From Sabethes cyaneus (taxonomy: Eukaryota > Arthropoda > Insecta > Diptera > Culicidae), in assembly GCF_943734655.1 (NCBI RefSeq), contig NC_071354.1:44307744-44371743 (forward strand): a stretch of 64,000 nucleotides of DNA. Direction: 5' to 3'. Numbering within the stretch: position 1 is the stretch's first letter; each line of letters opens with the position of its first letter. Shown one piece after another: positions 54,590 to 64,000 of this stretch. Position numbers and translations under genes: made by a program. The notes beneath the pieces were generated by a model. It was not told where the DNA came from. It searched no databases and saw nothing but the letters and a program-made list of their open reading frames with translations.

Positions 54590-56519
54590 TTAATCCACCT
54601 AGTGGTGAAAGGAACCTTTGTTATGCGGTCTTAGTTGCTATTTGAGATAGAAATCAACACGTCTTCGGAACATAATTCATCTATTGGTTATCGTTGCGTA
54701 GTGTGCTGGTTTACATAAAATTTTTGAAAATTGAAAAAGTTTACAAAATTTGAACAAAATAGGAACACTTTTAAATTTCGATGGATCCTTTTTTCATGAA
54801 ATTGCTGAGTAAGGATAAGTAAGTTGTTATTAATCTGAGTAAGTGCAAATAATAGTAAGTTGTAAGAGGAAATCTTATCCTTTAGCATATACATTGTCTA
54901 GTAAAGGTCTAGTTTATAGGTTTTTGAACTATGCATAGTTTCCTGTAATGCCATTCTATTTGAATCACATCAATAGAGTTTTCTTGAATAATTTTCATCA
55001 ATTTTTATGAACTCACGCTGTTGTATTTTATACAGCACGTGTAGGTTTTTCAACGCCATATTGTTGTAAAGTTACAAATCGTTGTTTAACTAACGTATAT
55101 TCTTCAACAAACTTATTGTGAGCAAAACGTCATAATTATTCAATGCATTAATAATTTAAATTGTTGGGAAAATGTATGCAGCAAAACTATCAGCAAATGT
55201 AAAATGTTTAAAATGTATCCGTCTGCTGGTAGTCGAGTAATTCGGAGTCAAAATTAGGGTATTCTTTATAATCAAAGTTCTACAGTTCCTAAACAAGCAA
55301 ACATACAGGTATACTATTTTCAGCAAAGTTGTGTATTTTTACTATTTGTACAATTTTGTAGTACATGAAAAAGTCATACAACAATTACAAAAAGAGCAAA
55401 AATAGAAAAACTGATTTTACAAATTCATATACAATAAATAAGATATTTCTATCTTCGCTGCAGAGATAGAAGGTTACTGTCTTTAGCAAAATTTCTTGTA
55501 ATAATATGCTCTATAACTTTGTAGAACACATCAATGTGTTATATTGACACTGAAGAAAAATATTTTTTTTATTTCACTTTTAGGGGGATTAATAAAAATT
55601 TTAATTCCACCAGACGATAGAGCTTTCAATTTCAAGAAACTCCAAAGGTTCGATAAACCTAGAACCAAGTTTTCCCAGTCAAAACTCTAGTGCACACGTT
55701 TTTTTTGGTTTGGGGCTATTTTGAGCGCGAGTAACTGTGTTACAAAAGTTGGCGCGAGTGTTCGACGGTTAATATATTTTAACCGGTAAAACCAATTCTT
55801 ATGAAATTTTGCATATATATTCGTAGTGTCAAAACCTCTCGTTTGATATTAAAATAATGGAAATTAGGTAAATTATCTTGGTTAAAATCATTATAAATTA
55901 TTGTTAATTTTGGTGTGGTGTATACGATTGCTCATAGCTTTCAAATTAAACGTCCAATCAAAAAACCATTCAATAGTGATCTATTAGGATATATTATCTT
56001 TCGAATGAGACTAATAGCGCATAAATCGGTTTGGCCATCTCTAAGAAACAGGCGATAATTATTACCTTGTCAAAACAGGTTTTTTAAGGCTAACTTTTAA
56101 ACTACTTGTTTGTTTTCAATTAAAAATTCCTGAACAATTTACCTTTAATAAGGGCTTTCATTTGATACTAAGATCGATGAAATCGGTCATGTAGTTTCGA
56201 AGAAACCCGTGTCACGTATTTTTCACATTTTTGCTTATAACTTTTAAACGAAACGTCGTATCACGAAGCAACTCAATAGTGATCTACTAGACAATAACAC
56301 CTTTCAAACAAAAGTAATAGCGAACCATTCGGTTCAGCCATCTCTGAGAAACAGGCGATAGAAAAAATCATTACATACATACACACACACACACACACAC
56401 AGACATTGCTCAAATCGTCGAACCCTATCGATTGGTATATGTGACTTGGCCCTCCGGGCCTCGGATCAATTTCGTGTTTTTCGACCAATTTTTAAACCTT
56501 TGTTATAGTATAACAAAGG
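54590..56519. mobile_element. Unclassified dispersed repeat with internal duplicated arms
   Basis: Interrupts the A/G-rich tract, which stops near 54590 and resumes at 56520. About 55234-55690 is shared with the MITE at 23889-24756. 55930-56055 and 56230-56360 are diverged direct copies of each other (shared CAATAGTGATCTA, CCATCTCT, AGAAACAGGCGATA). A (CA)n run at 56379-56400 follows. The right end has a short palindrome, CCTTTGTTATAGTATAACAA with its AGG partner. No coding frame. Confidence 0.4.
56379..56400. repeat. (CA)n microsatellite
   Basis: A run of CA units inside the unclassified repeat block. Confidence 0.9.
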
Positions 56520-57175
56520 TAAAAAGACAAAAAACGGGACCGAAAAGAGAATAAGTTGAATCGGGACAGAAAATGACACAAAACGAGACGAAAAAAGAAA
56601 AACGGACCTAAATACGAGGAAAAATGAAAGAAGAAAAATCAGGGTTCATGAAGGACGAAAAACTGGACTGGAAAAAAGGTGAAACGAGAGAGAAAAGGAA
56701 GGAAAATGAGACAAGAAAGGGAATACGGAACAGAAAACAAAATAAAACAAAAAGTTAAAGAAGAATGTCGAGATAAATCTGAAAAAGGAAAAGAGAAAGA
56801 CGAGACATAAAGATTAAACAAAATGTAAAAAAATTGTCCGAAAAACCAGAAAATGGGACAGAAAGAGGAAAACATGAAAAACGTTCTAAAGAAAAATTTA
56901 AAACGAAACAGAAATGAGCTAGAACGGGATATAATAAAGAAAGTCCGGAGAGGAAAGGAAATGAAGGAAAAGAGATAAAAAAAAGAGTTAGAAAAACATG
57001 CAAGCAAAAAGAGAAGGAAAAAGCCAAAATATGGGAAAGAAAATAATTAAAAACATAAAAAAAGTAAAAAAAAGGCACACAAAAGGAGAAAAAACGGTTC
57101 AAGTGAAAAACGAGGAAGTACGGAAATGAAAAAGAGACAAAATGGAACAGAAAAGAGCTAAAACGTATGAGAGAT
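56520..57175. repeat. A/G-rich degenerate minisatellite, last segment
   Basis: Purine-rich irregular units such as AAAACGGGACAGAAA, the same type as 46386-46678. Minus-strand frames (56639-57102) are Phe/Ser-rich artefacts. It ends about 340 bases before the Dld start codon. Confidence 0.75.
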
Positions 57176-57510
57176 TACTGCAAATTACACCCAGCCAATA
57201 ATTTTTTTAAGACTTCGAGCAGTTTCAATTTTCGAGTAGTTTCAAACATTTTTACTGAATCCCGGCATCACTGTTCAGCATAATTTTTTGTCATTGTCAT
57301 TGTTCTTTTTGTTCTTGTTGCGCGAGCGTGACTTCATCCGTAAACGTCAAACGTGTGCAAAGAAAGCGTATAAGCGATCGCGAGTCGAGTTCTATAGCGA
57401 AATCAGACGGTGTGCGTTCCCTGCAAATTCTGTCCAGTTTCTTCTAGCGCAATCATTCCCGTGGGACGAGTATTTGTTCCGTAGCAAACTATTCTGCCTG
57501 ACTAGATAAA

Positions 57511-57552
57511 ATGCAGTGCAACGTTCGGCATTTGGTGAATATAGCTGCCAAG
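57511..57552 (+). CDS. Dld: Dld exon 1 (transit peptide start)
   Basis: 42 nt, MQCNVRHLVNIAAK, ending at donor AAG|GTGAGT. The ATG is in frame with the rest through phase-0 splicing. Upstream 57280-57510 is GC-richer and is the probable 5' UTR and core promoter. Confidence 0.88.
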
Positions 57553-59528
57553 GTGAGTGAAAAAAATCTTCGGTGGTTCAGTGCGAAATCGATTATGCAA
57601 CAAGAAGACATAAATGCGGAGTGTATTATATTATAGCCGATCGCAGATTATCGGGTTATTCGCGTAACAAAGTAATGCGCATTGATTTGGCTTTCTACAT
57701 TGTAGGGCAATGCAGCCGCCAGTCTTCGCAACCACGGAGCCGTCCTGGGTGCTCTCTACGGACGGTTCTACTCGACGACACACGATGCCGATCTGGTTGT
57801 CATCGGTTCCGGTCCGGGCGGATATGTCGCTTCCATCAAAGCCGCTCAGCTCGGCATGAAGGTGAGTGAGTTGCCAGTGATAGAATTCGTGAGGGAAATG
57901 ATGGCACAAAATAACTCGGTCGAAAATGATGGAAATAATAATAACAATAGTAATAATAACGTGAACGCACTAGCAAACTGTTGCAATCACGACTGTAATC
58001 TGTAACATCATACGATCGAAAGCTATTTTTTACTCTTTGTGGTTTATTGATGCTATCAAGTTCATATGATACGGCTAATAAGAAATTAGTTTCTTGTCAA
58101 CAAATGCACTTGAATTAAATTTTTTTGTTCGTTTCAGACAATTTGCATCGAGAAGAACGATACGCTCGGTGGAACCTGCCTAAATGTGGGCTGCATACCG
58201 TCGAAAGCGTTACTGAACAACTCGCACTACTACCATATGGCCCACTCGGGTGATCTGGCATCGCGAGGTGTTCTGGTCGACAACGTGCGACTAGATCTAG
58301 ACGCGCTGATGGACCAGAAGCTGAAGGCTGTCAAGTCGCTTACCAGCGGTATTGCTCAGTTGTTCAAGAAGAACCAGGTTACCCATATCAATGGAGTCGG
58401 CACCATAACCGGGCCGAACACGGTTGTCGCGAAAAAAGCGGACGGCAGCGAAGAGACTGTCAATACGAAAAACATTATGATTGCTACCGGTTCGGAGGTA
58501 ACCCCATTCCCGGGAATCGATGTCGATGAGGAAACGATTGTTTCTTCGACGGGTGCTTTGAAACTAAAGGAAGTTCCAAAACGACTCGGTTTGATTGGAG
58601 CCGGTGTTATCGGTTTGGAGCTCGGATCCGTTTGGGGTCGCTTGGGATCCGATGTAACAGCTATCGAATTTCTGACATCGATTGGCGGTGCCGGTATCGA
58701 TCAAGAAGTTTCCAAAGGTTTCCAGAAGATACTGACCAAGCAGGGTTTTAAATTTATGTTGGGAACGAAGGTCATGAGTGCCAGCAAGACCGGAGGGGCC
58801 ATTACGGTCAGCGTTGAAAATGTTAAGGACGGCAAGAAGCAGGATCTAGAGTTCGATGTTCTGCTAGTTTCCGTCGGGCGTCGACCGTACACCGTAGATC
58901 TTGGTTTGGAAAATGTTGGCATCGTTAAGGATGATCGAGGCCGCGTTCCGGTGAATAGCATGTTCCAAACGATTGTGCCTAGCATCTATGCCATTGGTGA
59001 TTGCATTCACGGTCCGATGTTGGCTCACAAAGCAGAAGACGAGGGCATATTGTGCGTTGAAGGTATGCTCGGAGGACATGTCCACATTGATTACAACTGT
59101 GTGCCCAGTGTTGTCTACACTCATCCCGAAGTTGCTTGGGTTGGTAAAAACGAGGAGGAACTTAAGAACGAGGGCGTCTCGTACAACGTAGGCAAATTCC
59201 CGTTCGCAGCCAACTCTCGTGCCAAGACCAACAATGAAACCGACGGCTTCGTAAAGGTTCTGGCTGATAAGCAAACCGATCGCGTACTAGGTGTACACAT
59301 TATTGGACCGGTATGTAGCTCGAACCATAGGAGCACTCTAATCTTATTTAAAACTGTTTCAATTTCTTACAGGCTGCCGGTGAACTTATTAACGAGGCTG
59401 CCCTAGCCATGGAGTATGGTGCATCGGCAGAGGACGTCGCACGTGTCTGCCATGCTCATCCAACATGCGCGGAAGCGCTTCGAGAGGCCCACACAGCAGC
59501 CTCTTTCGGCAAACCCATCAACTTCTAA
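57511..59528 (+). CDS. Dld: Dihydrolipoamide dehydrogenase, mitochondrial (E3), 4 exons
   Basis: Flavoenzyme that reoxidises dihydrolipoyl groups with NAD+ in the pyruvate, 2-oxoglutarate and branched-chain dehydrogenase complexes and the glycine cleavage system, in the mitochondrial matrix. Exons: 57511-57552, 57706-57861, 58138-59310, 59373-59528, all phase 0 with GT-AG sites. The product is 508 residues (human 509). Residues 1 to about 36 look like a mitochondrial transit peptide (Arg/Ala-rich, no acids, ending GRFYST). FAD GxGxxG is at 48-53 (GSGPGG), redox disulfide Cys80/Cys85 in GGTCLNVGCIPSK, NAD-binding GAGVIG at 220-225, and the second FAD motif YAIGDCIHGPMLAHKAEDEG from about 351. 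The C-terminal active-site pair is His486/Glu491 in HAHPTCAEALREA. All key residues are present, and the gene appears functional. Confidence 0.98.
57706..57861 (+). CDS. Dld: Dld exon 2 (transit peptide end, FAD motif)
   Basis: 156 nt, acceptor TTGTAG, donor AAG|GTGAGT. Contains GRFYSTTHDADLVVIGSGPG. Confidence 0.96.
58138..59310 (+). CDS. Dld: Dld exon 3 (catalytic core)
   Basis: 1173 nt, acceptor GTTTCAG, donor CCG|GTATGT. Holds the redox disulfide, the NAD domain and most of the FAD domain. Confidence 0.98.
59373..59528 (+). CDS. Dld: Dld exon 4 (dimer interface and active-site His/Glu)
   Basis: 156 nt including TAA at 59526-59528; acceptor TTCTTACAG. Ends AASFGKPINF, close to the family's usual C-terminus. 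No canonical AATAAA is obvious just downstream; a GATAAA variant lies near 59550. Confidence 0.97.
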   Translation, partial: AAGELINEAALAMEYGASAEDVARVCHAHPTCAEALREAHTAASFGKPINF

Positions 59529-60280
59529 TTTAGTGTGTACTTTAAAACCGATAAAATACATTTACCTAAAACGTGCTGATATTTCGTGCTGCAGCGAGTT
59601 GTGCTTAAAAAGCACTTCCCAGTGAACGAGGCAAAGCCAACAGCACCATCAGCAGTGACACGCGAAAGATCATGAGTTAAACGAATATCATTTTTCCCGT
59701 TTTCAGTCAGAACCGAGTGAGAAGAAGGGAGGTTGGTTCAAATACATAGTAAAAAAAACCAGTAAATAGCGGCACGTCTAACTATAGTCAGCGAATTTCC
59801 TCCCTGTGGCAGTTAAGAAACAAATGCAAGCAATTTTGCTATTTTGTATCAAAAAGCGCATGGAGCCTATTAAATTAATATTTTAGATATACTCCAAAAA
59901 CTGGGTTCAAACCTTTATGTAATGAAAGAAACTACTTAACTTACACCTTACGTGACAAAAAGCTTCGACGATCGGTCGCAGTTCGCAGATGAACGAATAA
60001 CGTCTCTGTTCTCTGATTTAGATTGCCATTGATACAACATGGACGCCTCTGCCACGAGATCTCTCACCGGTTACTCTGAAGTCTCTCAAGGCAGCCATTT
60101 TTCATTTACTTCAGCGATATCCATTTCCTGCTACCGAGAAGACTGAGTTAAGGACTTAGGAATATTGCTCGACTAAAGTGTGATTTCAAAGAAGCTAGGA
60201 TTCTTCAAGCGCATCACTAAGAACTTTCACGACGTGTAGTATGTGTTGACGCCCTCTATTGCTTATTACCCAAACAGCAC
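59529..60280. other. Dld 3' UTR and intergenic DNA
   Basis: No gene recognised. The part after 59940 may be further LINE decay, but I cannot align it. Confidence 0.35.
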
Positions 60281-60284
60281 TTGC

Positions 60285-60410
60285 AACATCTTCCATGATG
60301 CTATTATACCATCCATCGTGGCCTTAATCAGTCTTGTCAGCTTTCCGGAAAAGCCGTTTTCGTCCATAATTTTCCATAGCTCTTTACGGTCGATATAATC
60401 GATCCTGACC
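60285..60410 (-). pseudogene. Short LINE reverse-transcriptase fragment
   Basis: On the minus strand: DRKELWKIMDENGFSGKLTR and LIKATMDGII, the segment following the first catalytic region of insect LINE reverse transcriptases. About 40 codons only, with the opposite orientation to the LINE that follows. Confidence 0.65.
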
Positions 60411-60599
60411 TGACCAGATCCTGACTATCAGCCGGTGCAGACAGGTAGCCAAGCTATCCGGGCCCTATTGTGAGGGCTTGCTGTTTTGATATTCTGTGGT
60501 GTGTGAGTGCCACGAACCAAACTAACAGAAGAAAATATTCGGCTCGCCGCTCGACCGGAATGGCTGGCAAAGGGTGAACATGTGCATTCCATAACCTCT

Positions 60600-62130
60600 G
60601 TTCATTAACTCCTACTCCTACCTCCACGAGGTGCCGGCTAGGGTACGCAACTTCGGTTGTCGTATGCTAACAGGAAAGGGGGCACAGTGGCTCCCGCCCA
60701 CATTAAGATGGCAGCCCCATCAGCGGGATAAGGACTTTAGGTTAACAGCCTACTGTACCGGAACACAAAAAATTTACCAAAAATGAAAGAAGAAATCTCT
60801 CCGGATTATTGGCAACGACCTTTAGCATGAAAACACGGACACGAATCGGAACATGGAATATACTGACCCTTGCCCAGCAGGGCAAGCTGGCTCAACTCGC
60901 AAGGGAAGCTAGCCTCCTGAAGCTTGAAATCCTGGGGCTGAGCGAGGTCCGCTGGCCGGGTACTGGCGAACACAGGACATCATCCGGGCAAATCTTGCTC
61001 TACTCTGGCATACGAGGTGAAAATGCTACTCGAGAAAGAGGAGTTGGATTCCTACTGAGCCCAGGGGCACATGCGGCCCTGTTGAAGTGGGAACCGATAA
61101 ATGAGCGAATAATCGTTGCCAGATTCAGAACACGGGTTAGGAACCTTACGGCAATCCAGTGCTATGCGCCAACAGATACTACTGACCTGCAGGAGAAAGA
61201 AAGCTTTTACAGCCAGCTGAACAGCGTGGTTAAGAAAATCCCGAAGGGGGACATCCAAATTCACATGGGCGACTTCAACGCGAATATTGACTCAAATAAC
61301 GCGGACCTTGAACGCGTCATGGGACGCCATGGCTTAAGAGAGATGAGCGAAAATGGGGAGCAGTTTACAGAATTCTGTGGGAATAACAACATGGCCATTG
61401 GTGGATCGCTCTTCCCCCATAGACCAGTACATAAAGTCACGTGGGTTTCCCGCGACGGCCGAACAGAAAACCAAATCGACCACATCTGCATCAGCCGGAA
61501 ATGGCGAAGGAGCCTGCTTGATGTACGTAACAAACGCAGCGCTGATATTGCATCCGACCATCATCTTGTTATCGCTGAGATACGTCTGCGCGTCGCACGT
61601 GTCCAACGACGGGAGGAGAAAGTTGGGTGCCGCTACGACGTCCGCCGATTGGAGATTCCCCTTTGTCGCCTTTGTCGAACAACTTGAATCTCGAGCCTCG
61701 GAACCTGGTGGAACCGACGAAGAGCAATGGACCGGCATCAAGAACGTCTTCATCACGACCAGTGATGAAACCCTCGACTAAGACAGCTGCCCGTCAACGA
61801 TACGCCGAACTGGAGAGGGCTATCAAACGTACTTGTAGTCGGGACAAGAGAGCCTGGACTAACTCCCTAACCAAACAAGGAGAAACCGCCGCCGCCAATG
61901 GTGATATGTGATATCCGTTTGTTGTGCGATATTTCTCGCCGCCTTAGTGGTGCCAGGATGAATGCAAAGATGCTGCTAAAGGACAGAGCTGGTCAGCTAT
62001 TGACTGACCGTACAAAACAGCTTAAGCGATGGAATGCACATTTTGAACAACTCTTCCGAGTTTCTGAGAGACCAACAAAACCAGCAGCGTATGACCACAA
62101 ACTATACAGACAACACGCGAACGATTTTTC
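60600..62130 (+). pseudogene. LINE 5' part: leader plus endonuclease domain, truncated
   Basis: The leader-like stretch 60600-60826 is followed by an ATG at 60827 and an endonuclease/exonuclease/phosphatase domain. Its motifs are intact: RIGTWNILTL, LGLSEVRW, AIQCYAPT, HMGDFNANI, NQIDHICISRKWRR and DIASDHHLVIAEIRLRVA (60827-61600). After about 61620 the linker continues in three different frames (VEQLESRASEPGG; RYAELERAIKRTCSRDKRAW; LKRWNAHFEQLFRVSERPTK), showing at least three frameshifts. It stops near 62130 before any reverse transcriptase. The endonuclease resembles RTE-like or related clades. Confidence 0.85.
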
Positions 62131-62860
62131 CAGGTACCAGAAGGGACGTGAGAAAGTCACTCATGGTCCCTTCACTGGTACTCATTTATCTCACTATTTA
62201 GTTCATCAGCAGGTCATTATAGCAACGCGAAACAAACATTTTTGGTAACCATGTGAATCAAAAACAGTCTTTCTTACCAACTCAATAGTAATCTATAGGA
62301 AAATAAATGCTTGAAGCAAAACAACTCAACCTCAAAAAATTAGTCGCCCTTTCAAGCAAAATTACTAATAATTAAAAACCGCATCACATTTTGTGGTGGA
62401 CTACCAGTGAAACTGCGTAACGAAAAAAATCAAATAATTTGAACAATAATTAAAATTAAAATCGTTAAATTAATATACTCCGTAGCTTTACATTGGAACC
62501 CGTTTCATTTCTGGCGTTTTAACGTATACTTAATACAAAGCTGGAATGGTTAAATCATCCAATATGGGAAGCTGGTCTTCTGTGAATTTCAACTGAACCG
62601 CAACCCAGTTATCGTGGTTTGTTCGTTTGCAATTATCCATCGTTTCACGTAGTAGGAACCAGCTGCGGATCAACTACATGTGCTCCCAAATGCTCCAAAA
62701 GTTCGGAACAAATTCAGGCACTTCATACGGATACGCAGCAAAACCCGAGAACACCGAAATGGCGACCCGCTTTTATGTCCAGCCCATCACTTCTATTTGC
62801 TTCACTGGAACAACTTGAAGCAACTCTCAATCTTTTACCTTAAATCATTGTTGTACGACA
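62131..62860. other. No gene recognised
   Basis: Overlapping short + strand frames at 62619-62910 contain no known domain. The flanks are AT-rich. Confidence 0.3.
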
Positions 62861-63171
62861 CCCAGGTCATCAATAAGCATTACCAATGCTATTTACATGC
62901 AAGCCAATAAAAATTTAAGTAGCCTTAATTGCTACTTAAATGATACTTTGGCAAAATATACGGCTGCTTTACTGCTAACCCTCTTATCACACTGACAATG
63001 CTTATTACCAGCTGATTAACGACAAGAAGATTTAAAATAGAATTTAGCATGCCAATTTACAACAACTACGCAGTAATGCTAATATACATGCAGCAACGTG
63101 CTGTATAAAAGCCAGATATGTAAATAAGCGATTGATTTACTGCTTACGAAAATGCTTATTGGTTGCCTGGG
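62861..63171. mobile_element. MITE, 311 bp, with 21-bp imperfect inverted ends
   Basis: The left end begins CCCAGGTCATCAATAAGCAT and the inverted right end CCCAGGCAACCAATAAGCAT (three mismatches). The interior is AT-rich and non-coding, with several ATTGCTTA/TAAGCAT-like motifs. Confidence 0.65.
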
Positions 63172-63718
63172 TATTTTGTTTGAATAGTTCCACAAACATG
63201 ACACCAAATTGTCATTCAAATTTTTCATTTCATTCTAATTATACCAGCTAGTATTTTTATGGATAATCACAAACTTCAAGGATCAGCTAACACTCATCTA
63301 CACATATTTCATGCCCTTGTCTAACTTCCAGCTATCTTTTATAAATATAAGCACTCAAGCAACCCGTAAAACTACAAGCTACAAGTTTAGTTCACTTATT
63401 TAACGAAATAGATATTCAACATTATGGTCTAAAGGGATGATCAAACCACAACTATAGTTTGTAATCAAAGCGTTCTCTTTAATTTATAAAAAATACCCAA
63501 GAAATCAAATTGATGGACTCATAATGAATATAATTATCACAAACATTTTACCTTTGTCGGTATTTTTCATTATAATTCTTTATCAGTTTATTTTGGAACC
63601 ATTGATTGTAAAATGAACATGACAGTTTATTTGTCTTCTATGTCTGCATAGACGTTTAGGCAGCAGTCTTCACTGTACATAATTTCCTATCATTTGGAAA
63701 CTTCACCGTATCAGCAGC
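63172..63718. other. AT-rich spacer, nothing recognised
   Basis: No coding or repeat signal that I can name. Confidence 0.4.
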
Positions 63719-64000
63719 TCAGACAATTTCAGTACAATAAACCAATACAACTGCAAGGCTTGCAGTCTGCAACAGACAGATGATCGGATCATTCCCGGGA
63801 GTTATCTCGACGCACTTAGTACCAAAATTCAACATTCCCTTCCGAGAACTAATGAGAAAGGTCCGTTCGGGGCATCGTACACAAACGTATTCTGGAATTG
63901 CCGGTCTTCCGGAGTGGGTATGATCTATGACACCTGGCACTGCAATGCTTTGCTTCAGAGTTGTCTGCCAGACCTCGGGGAGCAAACATGGAAACACGGG
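63719..64000 (-). CDS. Possible partial gene entering from beyond the window (unrecognised)
   Basis: A minus-strand frame is open from the window edge to a stop at 63719-63721 (92 or more codons). It has good codon diversity and a few cysteines (EYVCVRCPERTFLISSRKGM, FGTKCVEITPGNDPI), and ends in a hydrophobic stretch (ICLLQTASLAVVLVYC). This could be the last exon of a membrane or secreted protein, or chance. I do not recognise the family. Confidence 0.25.
   Translation of the reverse strand, partial: PVFPCLLPEVWQTTLKQSIAVPGVIDHTHSGRPAIPEYVCVRCPERTFLISSRKGMLNFGTKCVEITPGNDPIICLLQTASLAVVLVYCTEIV

Noticed and set aside
58864..59274. 136-codon minus-strand frame
   Set aside because: Antisense shadow of Dld exon 3.
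1..64000. CRISPR arrays, bacterial operons, riboswitches
   Set aside because: The window is eukaryotic; the tandem arrays lack spacer-repeat structure and the genes have spliceosomal introns.

Overview
The window is eukaryotic nuclear DNA, most likely from a mosquito (dipteran). This is an inference: genes are split by GT-AG introns, the two recognisable host proteins look insect-like, and most of the rest is interspersed repeats of types common in culicine genomes (LINE fragments, tRNA-derived SINEs, Tc1/mariner and hAT relics, MITE-like elements, one Ty1/copia element). Most predicted reading frames outside the two genes and the copia element are spurious.

Two host genes lie on the + strand. 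The first encodes transcription factor AP-2 (TfAP-2). Seven shared coding exons run from 26226 to 43461 with matching splice phases and a 13 kb intron. Two candidate alternative first coding exons (19821-19865 and 25848-25886) both end in phase 0 and could splice to the first shared exon. The second gene encodes mitochondrial dihydrolipoamide dehydrogenase (Dld), four exons at 57511-59528, 508 residues, apparently intact.

The repeats are layered. At 46.4-57.2 kb an A/G-rich tract is split by an hAT-like element (8-bp target duplication at 46679-46686 and 54523-54530). That element holds several minus-strand LINE fragments, and one of these is split by an intact copia retrotransposon (46914-51415) with LTRs identical by eye. 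At 35.6-39.7 kb a minus-strand LINE is split by a SINE with a 12-bp duplication and by a 1.55 kb hAT-like element with an 8-bp duplication. At 20.9-23.8 kb a mariner-like element with 20-bp terminal repeats is filled with other repeats. Tandem arrays include about 1.4 kb of ACTC-type repeat (4.27-5.64 kb) and a 7-bp array at 20.66-20.88 kb.

The most unusual object is a 183-bp insert at 6124-6306, flanked by an exact 11-bp duplication. Its centre folds as a minimal type I hammerhead-ribozyme-like RNA with a palindromic stem III, inside a perfect 21-bp inverted repeat. Size and layout resemble animal retrozymes or Penelope-related non-autonomous elements. One extra A next to the core leaves its activity uncertain.
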